From a virus: a DNA stretch of 50,790 nucleotides. The stretch covers positions 1 through 50,790 of the IMG/VR virus record IMGVR_UViG_3300047498_000076; one strand, given 5' to 3'. The notes beneath the pieces are model-generated. The model saw only the letters and a list, made by a program, of their open reading frames with translations. It ran no database searches and was not told where the DNA came from. The position numbers were made by a program, and so were the translations under genes. The first letter of the stretch is position 1. Every line of letters starts with the position of its first letter. This document shows positions 1 to 8,560 of this stretch, piece after piece.

Positions 1-840
1 CACGCAGTCGGTGACCGGGCTGTTGACGTTGAGGTAGGCCTGCACCTTCGCGACGAGCTCGTCGGACGGGATGACCGAGATCGGGTCGCCGTTGTCGATC
101 GCGGTGTCGATGTCGGTCGTGCCGGAGGTTATGTAGACGGCGACGGTGCCGAGCCCGAACGGGTAGCGGACCACGGACGCCGAGACCACCGACGGGTCGG
201 CCTCCTCGGCGTACTGGATGTAGTCGGAGACGCGCCCGACCGACAGGGGCTGGCGGATGCGCTGGACGATGCGCGCGCGCGCCTCGTCGACCGTCTCCTG
301 GTCGCGGGCGTCGGCGAGGCCCTCGGCGTCGACGGTGCCCTGGGGCAGGAGCCCGGCCGGCGGCGAGGAGATCGTGAGCTGCGCGTAGGGCAGGAGGTTC
401 TGCGCCTGGCCCGCGGCGACCGACTGGACGGGCACTGAGCCCGTGACCATGCCGCCCGTGGCGGCCGTCAGGACGACCGTCTCGGTCGACTGGTAGGCGT
501 TGCCGTTCGGGGAGTAGAGGAACTGGACGGCCTGCGGGACGGTCGTTCCGGGGTTGCCGGTGACGACGACGTTGCCGACCGACTGCGTGGCCTGGATGTA
601 GCCGCCGTTGAAGTAGAGGCTCAGGAAGCGCAGCACGGCGTCCTCGCGCGCGCGGTCGGGGAACGCGTCGTTGGCGATCAGGCGCTGGTCGGCGTAGACG
701 CCGGCGACGAGGCCGCCGGTGACGCGCGAGCGGATGTACCAGTCGGAGTCCTGGGTCGAGACGTCGACGTCTGGCTTCAACGCCTTGAGCGCCGTCAGGT
801 AGTCGTCCGCGATCTGAGAAGGGGTCTTGAAGGTCGTCAT
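1..840 (-). CDS. Baseplate J-like protein, N-terminal part (cut by window edge)
   Basis: Reads from an ATG at 840 to the window edge without a stop (280 codons). The sequence resembles the Mu gp47/P2 gpJ baseplate family: an N-terminal segment with RVTGGLVAGVYADQ, a central beta-rich segment, and an EARARIVQRIRQP segment typical of J proteins. In this family the protein forms the baseplate wedge arm. A GGGAGG Shine-Dalgarno lies in the end of the upstream gene, 3 bases away. The missing C-terminus is most likely the open frame at 50493-50790, but the two frames do not join exactly across the window ends, so some sequence is absent. Family call is by eye. Confidence 0.88.
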   Translation of the reverse strand, partial: MTTFKTPSQIADDYLTALKALKPDVDVSTQDSDWYIRSRVTGGLVAGVYADQRLIANDAFPDRAREDAVLRFLSLYFNGGYIQATQSVGNVVVTGNPGTTVPQAVQFLYSPNGNAYQSTETVVLTAATGGMVTGSVPVQSVAAGQAQNLLPYAQLTISSPPAGLLPQGTVDAEGLADARDQETVDEARARIVQRIRQPLSVGRVSDYIQYAEEADPSVVSASVVRYPFGLGTVAVYITSGTTDIDTAIDNGDPISVIPSDELVAKVQAYLNVNSPVTDCV

Positions 841-843
841 CTG

Positions 844-1215
844 TCAGCCTCCCACGGCCGGAAGGTTGAGCGTCTGCGGCTGGCCCTGCGCGTCCGTGAT
901 CTGGACGGACAGCTGGGTGTCGTAGAGGCTTTGGGGTGCGAGGTAGGTCGTCTCGACGTCGGTCGCGCGCCCGTCGTCGATCATGGGCTGCAGGGCCGCG
1001 TCGACGATGTTCGCGAGCGGGCTCACGTCGCCCGGGTTGAAGCGCTTTTTGATCGTGTAGAGGTCGGACCCGAAGCTGTCGTCGGGGGCGTAGAGCCAGC
1101 GCGTCCGCTTCGTCATGATCCGGTAGTAGGCCGGGTAGATCAGGGAGGGGTCGTCGACGGGGGCGCCGTTCGTCATCACGTAGTCGCCGGTCTTAGGGTT
1201 GATCCGCCAGCTCAT
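844..1215 (-). CDS. Baseplate wedge protein, Mu gp46 / GpW-gp25 type
   Basis: A 123-residue protein between the gp45-like and J-like genes, the place of Mu gp46. In that family the small protein joins the J-like protein in the baseplate wedge. The central segment with YTIKKRFNPGD and the following helix (LANIVDAALQPMIDDGR) fits the gp25/gp46 fold, where a short helix is followed by beta strands. Its ATG overlaps the stop of the preceding gene (ATGA), implying translational coupling. Assignment rests on length, position and general pattern rather than a strict motif. Confidence 0.75.
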   Translation of the reverse strand: MSWRINPKTGDYVMTNGAPVDDPSLIYPAYYRIMTKRTRWLYAPDDSFGSDLYTIKKRFNPGDVSPLANIVDAALQPMIDDGRATDVETTYLAPQSLYDTQLSVQITDAQGQPQTLNLPAVGG

Positions 1216-1430
1216 TGGACCGTCCCCGTTCCGGTAACCGGGTCGCCCGGCGGCGCGGAGATGAGCGCCGTGGGGAGCACCACGGCGTTGGCCTGGATGT
1301 ACTCGACGACGCCCTCGCCCACGGCGTCGCAGAACGCCTGGAGCTCGTCGCTGTTGGTGATGCTGATGCCGGGGATGGCCGAGATCTTCGATTTGATCAG
1401 GGCGCCCATGGCGTCGCCGCTCATAGCCAT
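1212..1430 (-). CDS. Small baseplate-region protein of unknown function
   Basis: A 72-residue protein starting MAMSGDAMG, with a helical N-terminus and a Pro/Gly/Thr-rich tail. It lies between gp45-like and gp46-like genes and overlaps the latter by 4 bases (ATGA). An AGGAAGG Shine-Dalgarno precedes the start. Similar small proteins occur at this place in other Mu-like tail clusters, but I recognise no domain. Probably a minor baseplate or assembly protein, inferred only from position. Confidence 0.65.
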   Translation of the reverse strand: MAMSGDAMGALIKSKISAIPGISITNSDELQAFCDAVGEGVVEYIQANAVVLPTALISAPPGDPVTGTGTVQ

Positions 1431-1431
1431 G

Positions 1432-1980
1432 TCAGAACCTTCCTCCGTCTTCAGATAGGATCTTATCGTTGTCGAGGAAGTTTGTCTTGAGCTCAGTGAA
1501 GTCGGCCTGGTTCGTGGGGGGCGCTCCGGGGGCCGCGTGGGTGTGCTCGACGATCAGCTCGACGAGCTGCGACAGGAACTCGTTCAGGGTCGTGCCCATG
1601 ACGGCCGGCTCCAGGTCGTCGCCCTTGCCGATCAGGATCATGCCCTGCCTCCAGACGACGCGGTAGCCGGAGCTCGAGTAGAGGCAGGTCTCGCCCTCCT
1701 CGAGGTCCGTCGGCCTGCCCGAGTCGCGGTGCCCTATGACCATGCGGTTGTGGATGTCGGCGCCGACCTTGGCGACGACCGAGATCGTGCCCTGGACCGC
1801 GCGGGAGACGAACCCCCACGGGTGCGCCACGGGCCGGGCCGTGATGCTCGGGCCGCCGGGGAAGAGCTTGTTGATCGTCTCGCTGTCGGTCGTCGTCTCG
1901 CCGACCTCGGCGTTCAGCACGACGTTGAGCTGGCGCTTGACCTCCTCGCGGATGAACCGGATTTGCTCGGAGTCCATCAT
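1432..1980 (-). CDS. Baseplate assembly protein V, Mu gp45-like (tail spike)
   Basis: A 182-residue protein whose central part (VVAKVGADIHNRMVIGHR onward to ILIGKG) is the beta-rich OB/spike pattern of Mu gp45 and P2 gpV. This family forms the trimeric membrane-piercing tip of contractile tails. The N-terminus is helical (RFIREEVKRQL). Near the end is VEHTHAAPGAPP, like the HTH... segments of gpV-type spikes that can bind metal. The ATG overlaps the stop of the hub gene (ATGA). Position after the hub protein matches Mu order. Confidence 0.82.
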   Translation of the reverse strand: MMDSEQIRFIREEVKRQLNVVLNAEVGETTTDSETINKLFPGGPSITARPVAHPWGFVSRAVQGTISVVAKVGADIHNRMVIGHRDSGRPTDLEEGETCLYSSSGYRVVWRQGMILIGKGDDLEPAVMGTTLNEFLSQLVELIVEHTHAAPGAPPTNQADFTELKTNFLDNDKILSEDGGRF

Positions 1981-3224
1981 GACGTCTGCGCCCCCGACGC
2001 CTGCTGCTTCACGGTCGACGCCTTGACCGACCGGACAGCGGCGTCGGCCACGATGCAGCCCAGGCGGCAGAAGGAGAGCGACGTCCTCTGGCCCTGCGTC
2101 CTGTTCAGGCTGTAGGCCACCGTGTGGAGGTACATCTTCTCGTTCAGGCTCGCGCGCGGGTAGTTGATGATGTAGGTCGAGTCGACCAGGATCGGCGTCA
2201 GGTCCTGGTTGTAGTGCCCCTGGATGTTGACCTGGACGCCGACCTCGTGGACGTTCGCGCGCGCGATCTCGCGCTTCGCGTACGCCTGGAGGATGTTGGA
2301 CCCGGCGACGACGATCTGGTTGGCGGCCGAGAGCGACTGCGGGTCGGCGCCCGACGGCGTCGAGACGACGACCGACTTCGGCACGCGGTGGTCGTTCTTG
2401 AAGAGCCGGCTCGGCCCCTGCGCCTTGTTGTAGATCGCCTGCTCGGGCGCGACGCGGCTCTGGACCGTCTCCTGGCCCGTCCAGACGGGCAGGACCACGT
2501 TCGGGATCTGCGTCGACGAGTAGCTGGCCTGGATCGAGAGGCAGTTGGCGATGCGGTTCTGTCGGTCCATGACGAACGTGCCCGTCGAGGAAGCGCCCAT
2601 GTCGGGGCGGCCCACGGCGATGGTCCCGTCGGGGTCCATCCAGACGATGCAGTTGAGCGGCTCGATGTACCGCTGCAGCGCCGAAAGCTTGCTCTCGCCC
2701 GGCTCGGTCGCGAAGAGGAAGCTGCCGCTCGGCGCCTGCTGGAGACGGTAGAAGTTGATCCGGGTCGAGTTAATAAGCGCGTTCACCGCCTGCTCGACCG
2801 TGACGCCGTTGCCCCAGATCGGGTCGTCCGTGTCGTTGATCGCGCTCTGGTCCTCGAGCTGCGCGATCAGCGTGCGGCCCGAGATGTGGATCATCTCGCC
2901 CGAGTCGGGGTCGGTCGCGATCGTCACCGTGTCTATGAGGCCGGTCGCGACGGTAACGCCGTTGGCGATCAGGGTCGCGATGTCGCCGTCCCGGATGAAG
3001 TCGTAGAGCGAGCCCGCCAGCGTCGGGTTCCTCGCCGTGAAGGAGAACGAGTCGACGGGGACCAGGACCGAGCTCTGGAAGCTGTACTCCTCGAACTGGG
3101 TCAGCACCACGGGCGACCGGCTCGCGTCGATCGGCTGGATGTGCAGCGAGACGAGCGGGAACCGCCCGTTCTTCTGCAGGTACGTCCCGAGCGGCGTCTG
3201 GACGAACGGCTTCGGGGTACCCAT
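1977..3224 (-). CDS. Baseplate hub protein, Mu gp44 / gpD-like
   Basis: A 415-residue protein. The N-terminal half contains FEEYSFQSSVLVPVDSFSFT and a phrase typical of hub proteins, DGDIATLIANGVTVATGLID, as in Mu gp44 and T4 gp27-like proteins. The hub is a trimeric ring holding the spike at the end of the tail tube. A second domain follows with VEQAVNALI and LSALQRYIEPLNCIVWMDPDG. Its stop overlaps the start of the gp45-like spike gene, its known partner. The start ATG overlaps the upstream stop as TGATG. Confidence 0.82.
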   Translation of the reverse strand: MGTPKPFVQTPLGTYLQKNGRFPLVSLHIQPIDASRSPVVLTQFEEYSFQSSVLVPVDSFSFTARNPTLAGSLYDFIRDGDIATLIANGVTVATGLIDTVTIATDPDSGEMIHISGRTLIAQLEDQSAINDTDDPIWGNGVTVEQAVNALINSTRINFYRLQQAPSGSFLFATEPGESKLSALQRYIEPLNCIVWMDPDGTIAVGRPDMGASSTGTFVMDRQNRIANCLSIQASYSSTQIPNVVLPVWTGQETVQSRVAPEQAIYNKAQGPSRLFKNDHRVPKSVVVSTPSGADPQSLSAANQIVVAGSNILQAYAKREIARANVHEVGVQVNIQGHYNQDLTPILVDSTYIINYPRASLNEKMYLHTVAYSLNRTQGQRTSLSFCRLGCIVADAAVRSVKASTVKQQASGAQTS

Positions 3225-4492
3225 CAGGTCGGCACCTGCAGGACCGTCCCCTTGGGGATCAGGTTCAGCGACAGCAGCAGCGGGTTCAGGACCTCGATGC
3301 TGTAGGAGTCGTCAGGGGTCAGACCGTTCGCGAAGCACACCTCGCGGACGCTCATGTCGCGCGGGGTCTGGTAGGTGATGACCGTGTTGCTCGAGGTCTG
3401 GAGCCCCTGCTCGAGCGCGGCCTGGATCGATACCGCCGACTGCTTCAGGGTCAGGATCGTGTCGTAGAAGATGAGCGCGCCCTGGCCCGACTCGGTCGCC
3501 TCGATCTGGCCGATCGCCGTGTTGAGCGAGGCCATGAGCGCCGAGACCGCGTCGACGGCCTGCTGGGACGCGAGCGCCGCCGTCAGCTGCTGGCTCTGCG
3601 CCGTCTGGGACGCCGTGATCGAGCCCGTGCCCGCGAAGACGTTCGTCCCGCCCGCGGTGGACGAGCTCACCGTCGCCGGCGACGAGGCCACGCCGAACAC
3701 GGTCGGGTCCTGCCCAGGGACGGTGGGGGCGAGGCCCGGTATGGTCGCAGCCGCGCCGGACGCGTTCGTGTTGAACGCCTGGTTGATCTGGGTCAGCGTC
3801 GCCGTGTAGCCCGTCTGGTAGCCCGACAGGAGCGAGGCCACGAGGTTGATCGTGTTCTTCGCGACGAACTCGAGCGACTGGGCGTTCGCGATCGACGCGG
3901 CGATGCCGCCGATGAAGCTGACCGCGGAGGTGAGCGCGGAGGTGAGCGTCGACGCGCTCGCGGCGGTCGCCGAGCCGTAGGTGATCGAGAAGCTGTGCTC
4001 GATGAAGCGCACGCGCAGCGCGACCGCCTGCTTCTTGTCCGACGAGTGCGTGACGATCCAGCTCTCGGCCGCGACCGTGACCCGTCCGTTCACCGGGTGT
4101 ATCAGCGTGCCCGGTATCGGGTTGTCGAACTCGGCCAGGAGCTTCTGGTACTGGGCCTTGTAGTTGGCCCCGAAGATCAGGATGTTGAAGTCGTAGACCT
4201 CGCCCTGCCGGCCCAGGTCGTCCGTGCTCTGGCCGTCCTGGTAGGGGAAGACGATCGGGATCTTGCGGTGGCCGCCCGTGTCCTGGACGTTGTCGAGCGC
4301 GGCGTCGAAGTTCGTCGCGGTCTTGAAGACGTGGAAGAGCACCTGGTTGCCGTTGTGGCCGTAGCTGCCCTCCTGGATGTCCCACTGGGCGTTGATCGCG
4401 CCCGTCAGGGACGTGAGCAGGCTCGACGCCCCGCCCACGGCGCCGCCGACCAGGCTGTTGAATCCGGATATCGTGTTCAGGTCTAGGCTCAA
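3224..4492 (-). CDS. Tail/baseplate protein, Mu gp43-like with C-terminal LysM domain
   Basis: A 422-residue protein. Residues roughly 30-170 match the DNA-circularisation N-terminal family (Mu gpN/gp43), with GGHRKIPIVFPYQDG and the strand FDNPIPGTLIHPVNGRV. The middle is long, helical and Ala/Ser/Thr-rich. The last 45 residues resemble a LysM-type module ending LNLIPKGTVLQVPT. In related phages this protein sits between tape measure and hub. The start codon appears to be TTG at 4492, overlapping the tape-measure stop as TTGA. The LysM part may bind peptidoglycan or act only in assembly. Confidence 0.8.
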   Translation of the reverse strand: MSLDLNTISGFNSLVGGAVGGASSLLTSLTGAINAQWDIQEGSYGHNGNQVLFHVFKTATNFDAALDNVQDTGGHRKIPIVFPYQDGQSTDDLGRQGEVYDFNILIFGANYKAQYQKLLAEFDNPIPGTLIHPVNGRVTVAAESWIVTHSSDKKQAVALRVRFIEHSFSITYGSATAASASTLTSALTSAVSFIGGIAASIANAQSLEFVAKNTINLVASLLSGYQTGYTATLTQINQAFNTNASGAAATIPGLAPTVPGQDPTVFGVASSPATVSSSTAGGTNVFAGTGSITASQTAQSQQLTAALASQQAVDAVSALMASLNTAIGQIEATESGQGALIFYDTILTLKQSAVSIQAALEQGLQTSSNTVITYQTPRDMSVREVCFANGLTPDDSYSIEVLNPLLLSLNLIPKGTVLQVPT

Positions 4493-6282
4493 TTGCTGCT
4501 CCCCCTGCTGCCCTTCTGCACGGCCTTAAGGCTTGAGTCCTTCGTCTCGACGTGGACGCGCACGTCCCTCGTCATCTGCTGGGCCTTCATGATCTGCGCC
4601 GCGCTGTCGCCGCCCAGGAGCTTGTCGAGCTTGAAGATCACGCGCTCGATCGCCGACCCCTCGTAGCCCTCGTCGGTCTTCCCCTGCGTGGTCTGGTCGA
4701 GCACGTTGTTGATCGCGCCGCCCGCCTGGTAGGCCGCGTAGCCGACGCCCGCGACGAGCCCCGCCTTGCCGACCGCGCCGAGCACGCCTGAGCCCGCGGC
4801 CGCGGCGCCTCCGCCCAGCCCCATGCCCGCGGGCCAGTTGATGACCTCGACCCTCTGGACCTTTTCGCCCGTGATGCCCTCGACCGCGCGGGTCTTGAGC
4901 TCGCCGCCCAGGAGCGCGCCGCCCACGCCCGAGAGCCCCTTCGACGTCAGGACCGCCGCGAGGAGCGCCGATCCACCGACTACCGCCGCCGATCCTATCG
5001 TGCTCTGGGAGGCGTCGCCCAGGCCCTTCGTCGCGCCCTCGATGCCGGTGTACTTCCGGACGGCCTTGAACTGCTCGCCGAAGCCCGCCTTCGTCGCGAG
5101 CCCCTGGAAGAAGTCTCCGACCTTGTCGCCGACCTCGGCCAGGCCGCCCTTCACCTTGTTGATGTTCGCCCGAAACGAGTCGCCGAACGTCATCGTGTCC
5201 ATGTACTCCTGGTTCAGGTCGATGACCGACGTGCGCGCCTTCTCGATCGCCGATCCGTTCTCCTTGAGCGCGTTCGCGAGGCGCAGGAAGCCCTTCGCCT
5301 CCTCCTCGGTCATGCCCATGGTCTGCAGGCCAAACTCGGCGTTTCCGCTGCCGCGCGCCTTCGCCTCCGACACCGTCGACTGGAAGGCCTTAGAGTCGAG
5401 CTGCCCGTCCTTCCCGATCAGGCGGCCCAGTCCTTGGGCCTCGTAGCCGGAGCGCTCCTGCTTGGACAGGCCCATGTAGCGCTCGAGGAACGCGGTCGAT
5501 CCCTGACCCCCGACGAGCCCCGCTGCGGCCAGGCTCACGCCCCCGCCCTGGAGAAGCCGTTTTTTGAAGTCCGTGTTGGCCGAGGAGAAGAGCTTGTTGA
5601 GCGTGTCGAGCGCCTCGGTCGCGCTCTTGCCCGTCGCGTTCCTGATCCGCACGATGTCCTCGGCGACCTTCTGCATCGCGCGCGGGTCGTTGGGGTTCCC
5701 GCCCTGCGCGACGACGACGTTAGCCATGCCCTTGGCGATCGTGCCCTCCTGGCCCTTCTGCTTTGAGATGCTCGCGATCTCGGACGCCGTCCGGGCGTAG
5801 GCGGTCAGGTTCTTGTCGCCGCGAACGTTCGTCTCGGCGAGGCCCTGGAGCGCGTTCGCCGCGGCGTCGGAGCCCAGGCCGATCTCGGACAGGTTCTTCA
5901 CCAGGGTCTGCTTGAACTTGTTGGCCGCCGACTCGTTCATGCCGAAGATCGGCGCGAGGTTCCGGATCGTGTCGTTCAGGGTCACGGCCTGGCGGACCGC
6001 GCCCGAGAACTGCTCGGAGAGCTTGAGGCCGCTCGCGATCGCGTTGACGGCGAAGAGGTTCTTGAAGTCCGACCCGAGCTGGCGGACGAGGTCCTTGCCG
6101 AAGGACCGGATCTTGTTCATGCCGCCCGAGACGACGGCGACCTGGTCGTTGACGCCCTTGCCGACCTCCTTGGTCGCCTCCGTCAGGGAGGCGCCTGTCT
6201 GCTCGGCGGTCTGGGCGATGACCTTCAGGTCCTCAACGATCTTGAGGAGGTCGCTTCTGACTGATACCTTTGTCTCGGCCAC
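4489..6282 (-). CDS. Tape measure protein
   Basis: A 597-residue, mostly helical protein between the tail chaperones and the gp43-like gene. It has an N-terminal coiled-coil-like stretch, a Gly/Ala-rich hydrophobic region in the last third (GGALLGGELK, GLGGGAAAAGSG, LVAGVGYAAYQAGGAI) and a charged C-terminus. This is the usual architecture of tail length tape measures, which fill the tail tube and may cross the host membrane. At about 0.15 nm per residue the tail would be near 90 nm, short for a contractile tail. The start is GTG with an AAGGGGG Shine-Dalgarno. Confidence 0.85.
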   Translation of the reverse strand: MAETKVSVRSDLLKIVEDLKVIAQTAEQTGASLTEATKEVGKGVNDQVAVVSGGMNKIRSFGKDLVRQLGSDFKNLFAVNAIASGLKLSEQFSGAVRQAVTLNDTIRNLAPIFGMNESAANKFKQTLVKNLSEIGLGSDAAANALQGLAETNVRGDKNLTAYARTASEIASISKQKGQEGTIAKGMANVVVAQGGNPNDPRAMQKVAEDIVRIRNATGKSATEALDTLNKLFSSANTDFKKRLLQGGGVSLAAAGLVGGQGSTAFLERYMGLSKQERSGYEAQGLGRLIGKDGQLDSKAFQSTVSEAKARGSGNAEFGLQTMGMTEEEAKGFLRLANALKENGSAIEKARTSVIDLNQEYMDTMTFGDSFRANINKVKGGLAEVGDKVGDFFQGLATKAGFGEQFKAVRKYTGIEGATKGLGDASQSTIGSAAVVGGSALLAAVLTSKGLSGVGGALLGGELKTRAVEGITGEKVQRVEVINWPAGMGLGGGAAAAGSGVLGAVGKAGLVAGVGYAAYQAGGAINNVLDQTTQGKTDEGYEGSAIERVIFKLDKLLGGDSAAQIMKAQQMTRDVRVHVETKDSSLKAVQKGSRGSSN

Positions 6283-6849
6283 GCGGATCCCCCTTCGCTA
6301 CAACCATATCACCCGAAACGATCCGATGCACGAGGAGCCAGACGAGCTGGCCGCTCGTCAGCCTGGAGACGGTCGGGACAAGTGGTGGCAGAGCGCGATC
6401 AAGCTCGAGATAGACAAGTCGGTCAAGAGTGACAGAGGATCTGAGTTTTTTTTTAGCTCGTCGGCCCACTCGCCGAGCTGCTCGTGCCCGACCATGTCGA
6501 ACGAGGGGTTCACCTTGTCGGTGACGCGCACGTACTGCTTCCAGAGGTGGTTGACTTCATCGGGCGTCATCATCTGGAGCATGGCCAGGGTCAGCCTGCC
6601 GGGCTCGCCGACGTCCGGGGAGGACGCCTTCTCGAGCTGGTGCATGGCCGACAGGAGCGACGCGGAGATGGAGCTCCTCTGGTTCTCGGGCAGGCTCTCG
6701 TAGGCGTCCGCGGCCGCGGCGGTCGCCTGGATGACCTCCAGGTTCGTCAGCGGCCGGACGGCGACCGAGAACTTGCGGCAGGTGATGTTGAAGCGGTAGT
6801 CGACGCCGTCGCGCATGGCGTCGAGCTGGGGGAAGTCGGAGCTCTTCAC
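6233..6849 (-). CDS. Tail assembly chaperone, -1 frameshift product (GT-like)
   Basis: Predicted fusion made when ribosomes slip back one base on the A9 run at 6454-6446. Reading then changes from AAA AAC TCA to AAA CTC AGA and continues in an open -1 frame to the stop at 6233, adding about 70 residues that include the basic stretch after KKKLRSS. The -1 frame has no independent start with a good Shine-Dalgarno, which supports frameshifting. This mirrors lambda G/GT and Mu-like phages. The T extension overlaps the tape-measure start by 50 bases. Confidence 0.8.
6358..6849 (-). CDS. Tail assembly chaperone, unshifted product (G-like)
   Basis: A 163-residue helical protein between tail tube and tape measure, where the chaperone that coats the tape measure is always found. 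The start is GTG with an AAGGAGG Shine-Dalgarno. The frame contains a run of nine A residues (minus strand) at 6446-6454, read CTA AAA AAA AAC. Normal translation passes it and stops at 6358. The alternative -1 product is listed separately. No homology motif was needed: position, size and slippery run support the call. Confidence 0.85.
   Translation of the reverse strand: MKSSDFPQLDAMRDGVDYRFNITCRKFSVAVRPLTNLEVIQATAAAADAYESLPENQRSSISASLLSAMHQLEKASSPDVGEPGRLTLAMLQMMTPDEVNHLWKQYVRVTDKVNPSFDMVGHEQLGEWADELKKNSDPLSLLTDLSISSLIALCHHLSRPSPG
6446..6454 (-). promoter_or_regulatory. Programmed -1 frameshift slippery site (A9)
   Basis: Nine consecutive A on the minus strand, in zero frame CTA AAA AAA AAC. 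This is a homopolymer slippery heptamer (A AAA AAA) inside the tail chaperone gene. The -1 frame downstream stays open for roughly 70 codons. In the GC-rich coding background such a run is conspicuous. Confidence 0.8.
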
Positions 6850-6869
6850 GGGGGAACCTCCTTAGCGGC

Positions 6870-7298
6870 CTAGCCGCCGCCGAGCTGGATGTTGAAGATC
6901 GCCGCGGCGTTTCCGACCGAGTCCACGAGCTTGATCGCGCCCATGGTAAAGGTCTTCTTCACCTCGGTGCCGATGCCGCTGGCGTTCTGGTCGGTGTTCT
7001 TCATGAAGAGGCCGCTCGCGACGTACTGGTCGGCGCCGCACACGAAGGTCAGCGCGATGTCGGCCGTCCCGAAGGGCAGGCTCTCGATCTTCGGGGACGC
7101 GAGCGTGTTCTGCACCGCGACCTCCATGTCGATGTCGATGTCGGTGTTGCCCTGGACGAACCCGCGGTTGAAAGTGTCGTTCGTCATCGTGGGCACGGCC
7201 TTGGCGTTGAAGTTCCGCTTCAGGGACGCGCTCTGGATGTCGATGACCGGAGCGCCGTTCACGCTGATGAAAGCCCGGTCTGCGTATACAGTTGCCAT
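6870..7298 (-). CDS. Major tail tube protein
   Basis: A 142-residue beta-rich protein directly after the sheath gene. The opening MATVYADRAFISVNGAPVID and the segment ASLKRNFNAKAVPTMTND are typical of Mu gpM-like tail tube proteins. These stack as hexameric rings inside the sheath. A GGAGG Shine-Dalgarno precedes the ATG. Sheath, tube, chaperone, tape-measure order makes the call secure even without a database search. Confidence 0.86.
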   Translation of the reverse strand: MATVYADRAFISVNGAPVIDIQSASLKRNFNAKAVPTMTNDTFNRGFVQGNTDIDIDMEVAVQNTLASPKIESLPFGTADIALTFVCGADQYVASGLFMKNTDQNASGIGTEVKKTFTMGAIKLVDSVGNAAAIFNIQLGGG

Positions 7299-7312
7299 TT
7301 AATGACCTCCCC

Positions 7313-8560
7313 TTAGATGGTGAACACGTCGCCGACGGTTCCCGCCTGCACGTTAGTAGCGATGACGTGGAGGCCAGGCACCACGTTGACAGGAATGAAG
7401 ACGTCGAAGCGGCTCCGGTCGGAGGCGTTCCGCTGGACCTGGACGAGCGGCGAGAGCCCGGACACGTTCTGGAACATGCCCTGGTCCTCGAAGGCCGACG
7501 CGAGCCGGATGATCTCGGACCGCGTCAGGTTCGCCTCGCCGATCGAGGCCTTCTCGTTCGTGAAGTCGGGCTGGTTGAAGCGCGCCACGACCGACTTCCG
7601 GAAGAAGTAGAGGACCTGGAAGTCCTGCACGTCGTAGTAGGCGGTCACGGCCGTCACGCCGTCGCCGGTCGTGAGGCGTGCGGTCACCGACCGGACGATC
7701 GCGACGTCGCCGTTGGCGAGCACGCGGAGCGGGGTGTAGCCCTGGTTCAGCGCGCTCTCGGACTCGAGCCTTGCGCCGACCGTGATCCAGTCGGACATGA
7801 GGGCCGGGGCCGCCACGTCTCCGATCACGTTGTTGTCGACCGGGTTGAAGGGCACGGCGTTGGCGCCGAGGATCCCGGCGTAGGCCGCTGCCATCTCGCC
7901 GATCGAGTAGGCCGGCGCGTTCGCGCCGGTCGAGGTGTCGCGCAGCCAGGGCAGCGTGATGAACTGGGTGTCGTACTTGAAGAGGGTCGATGGGTCGGTC
8001 ACCGCGCGGTTGAAGGCGACGGCGATCGTCCCGTACTGGCCGTTCTGCACGCGCGTGGCGCCGGACATGGCCTCGGCCTGGGCGATCAGCTGGTTAGTGA
8101 GCGTCTGGTTCTGGCTGTCGAACGGCGAGACGATGAACTCGGCCTCGAACTTGTCGCAGGCGGCAAGCGCGGCCGGGGTGCCGGACACGCTCGCCGGGCC
8201 GAAATTGACGTCGGCCTGCTGCAGGGGCACGCAGGTGATCATCGGGAAGTTGGATGCGGCGACGGTCTCGTTCGCCTGGATGCAGGCGATGACCATCTTG
8301 GCGAGCTCGGAGCCAGCGCCGAACTTCGCGTTCGCCTCGGTCGCCCCGGCGGTCGCGTCGCCGACGTTGTTGATCACGATGGGGACGTACGGCACCGCGG
8401 TGCCGGAGGCCACGCCCGAGACGGCCGGGCCGCCCGTGGGGCCCATCTGGCCGATCAGCGCGATCGTCTGGTTCGGGTTGGGGAGCCCGCCCTGCGCCGC
8501 GAAAGTGATCTCGGTGGGCCGAGCCGGAGTCTTCTGGAAGCCAATATCAGTCAAGGCCAT
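7313..8560 (-). CDS. Tail sheath protein
   Basis: A 415-residue protein beginning MALTDIGFQKTPARP. It has the Mu gpL-like sheath organisation: N-terminal strand, Rossmann-like central part with IALIGQMGPTG, and a C-terminal domain containing LTRSEIIRLASAFEDQGMFQN and a terminal strand for tube-sheath or sheath-sheath contact. This is the contractile layer of the tail and fixes the virion as myovirus-type. It overlaps the preceding gene by 14 bases. Confidence 0.88.
   Translation of the reverse strand: MALTDIGFQKTPARPTEITFAAQGGLPNPNQTIALIGQMGPTGGPAVSGVASGTAVPYVPIVINNVGDATAGATEANAKFGAGSELAKMVIACIQANETVAASNFPMITCVPLQQADVNFGPASVSGTPAALAACDKFEAEFIVSPFDSQNQTLTNQLIAQAEAMSGATRVQNGQYGTIAVAFNRAVTDPSTLFKYDTQFITLPWLRDTSTGANAPAYSIGEMAAAYAGILGANAVPFNPVDNNVIGDVAAPALMSDWITVGARLESESALNQGYTPLRVLANGDVAIVRSVTARLTTGDGVTAVTAYYDVQDFQVLYFFRKSVVARFNQPDFTNEKASIGEANLTRSEIIRLASAFEDQGMFQNVSGLSPLVQVQRNASDRSRFDVFIPVNVVPGLHVIATNVQAGTVGDVFTI

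Noticed and set aside
2124-3305. Long plus-strand frame (393 codons) opposite the hub gene
   Set aside because: Arg/Val/Asp-rich composition typical of the antisense strand of GC-rich genes; hub gene on the other strand has clear family features.
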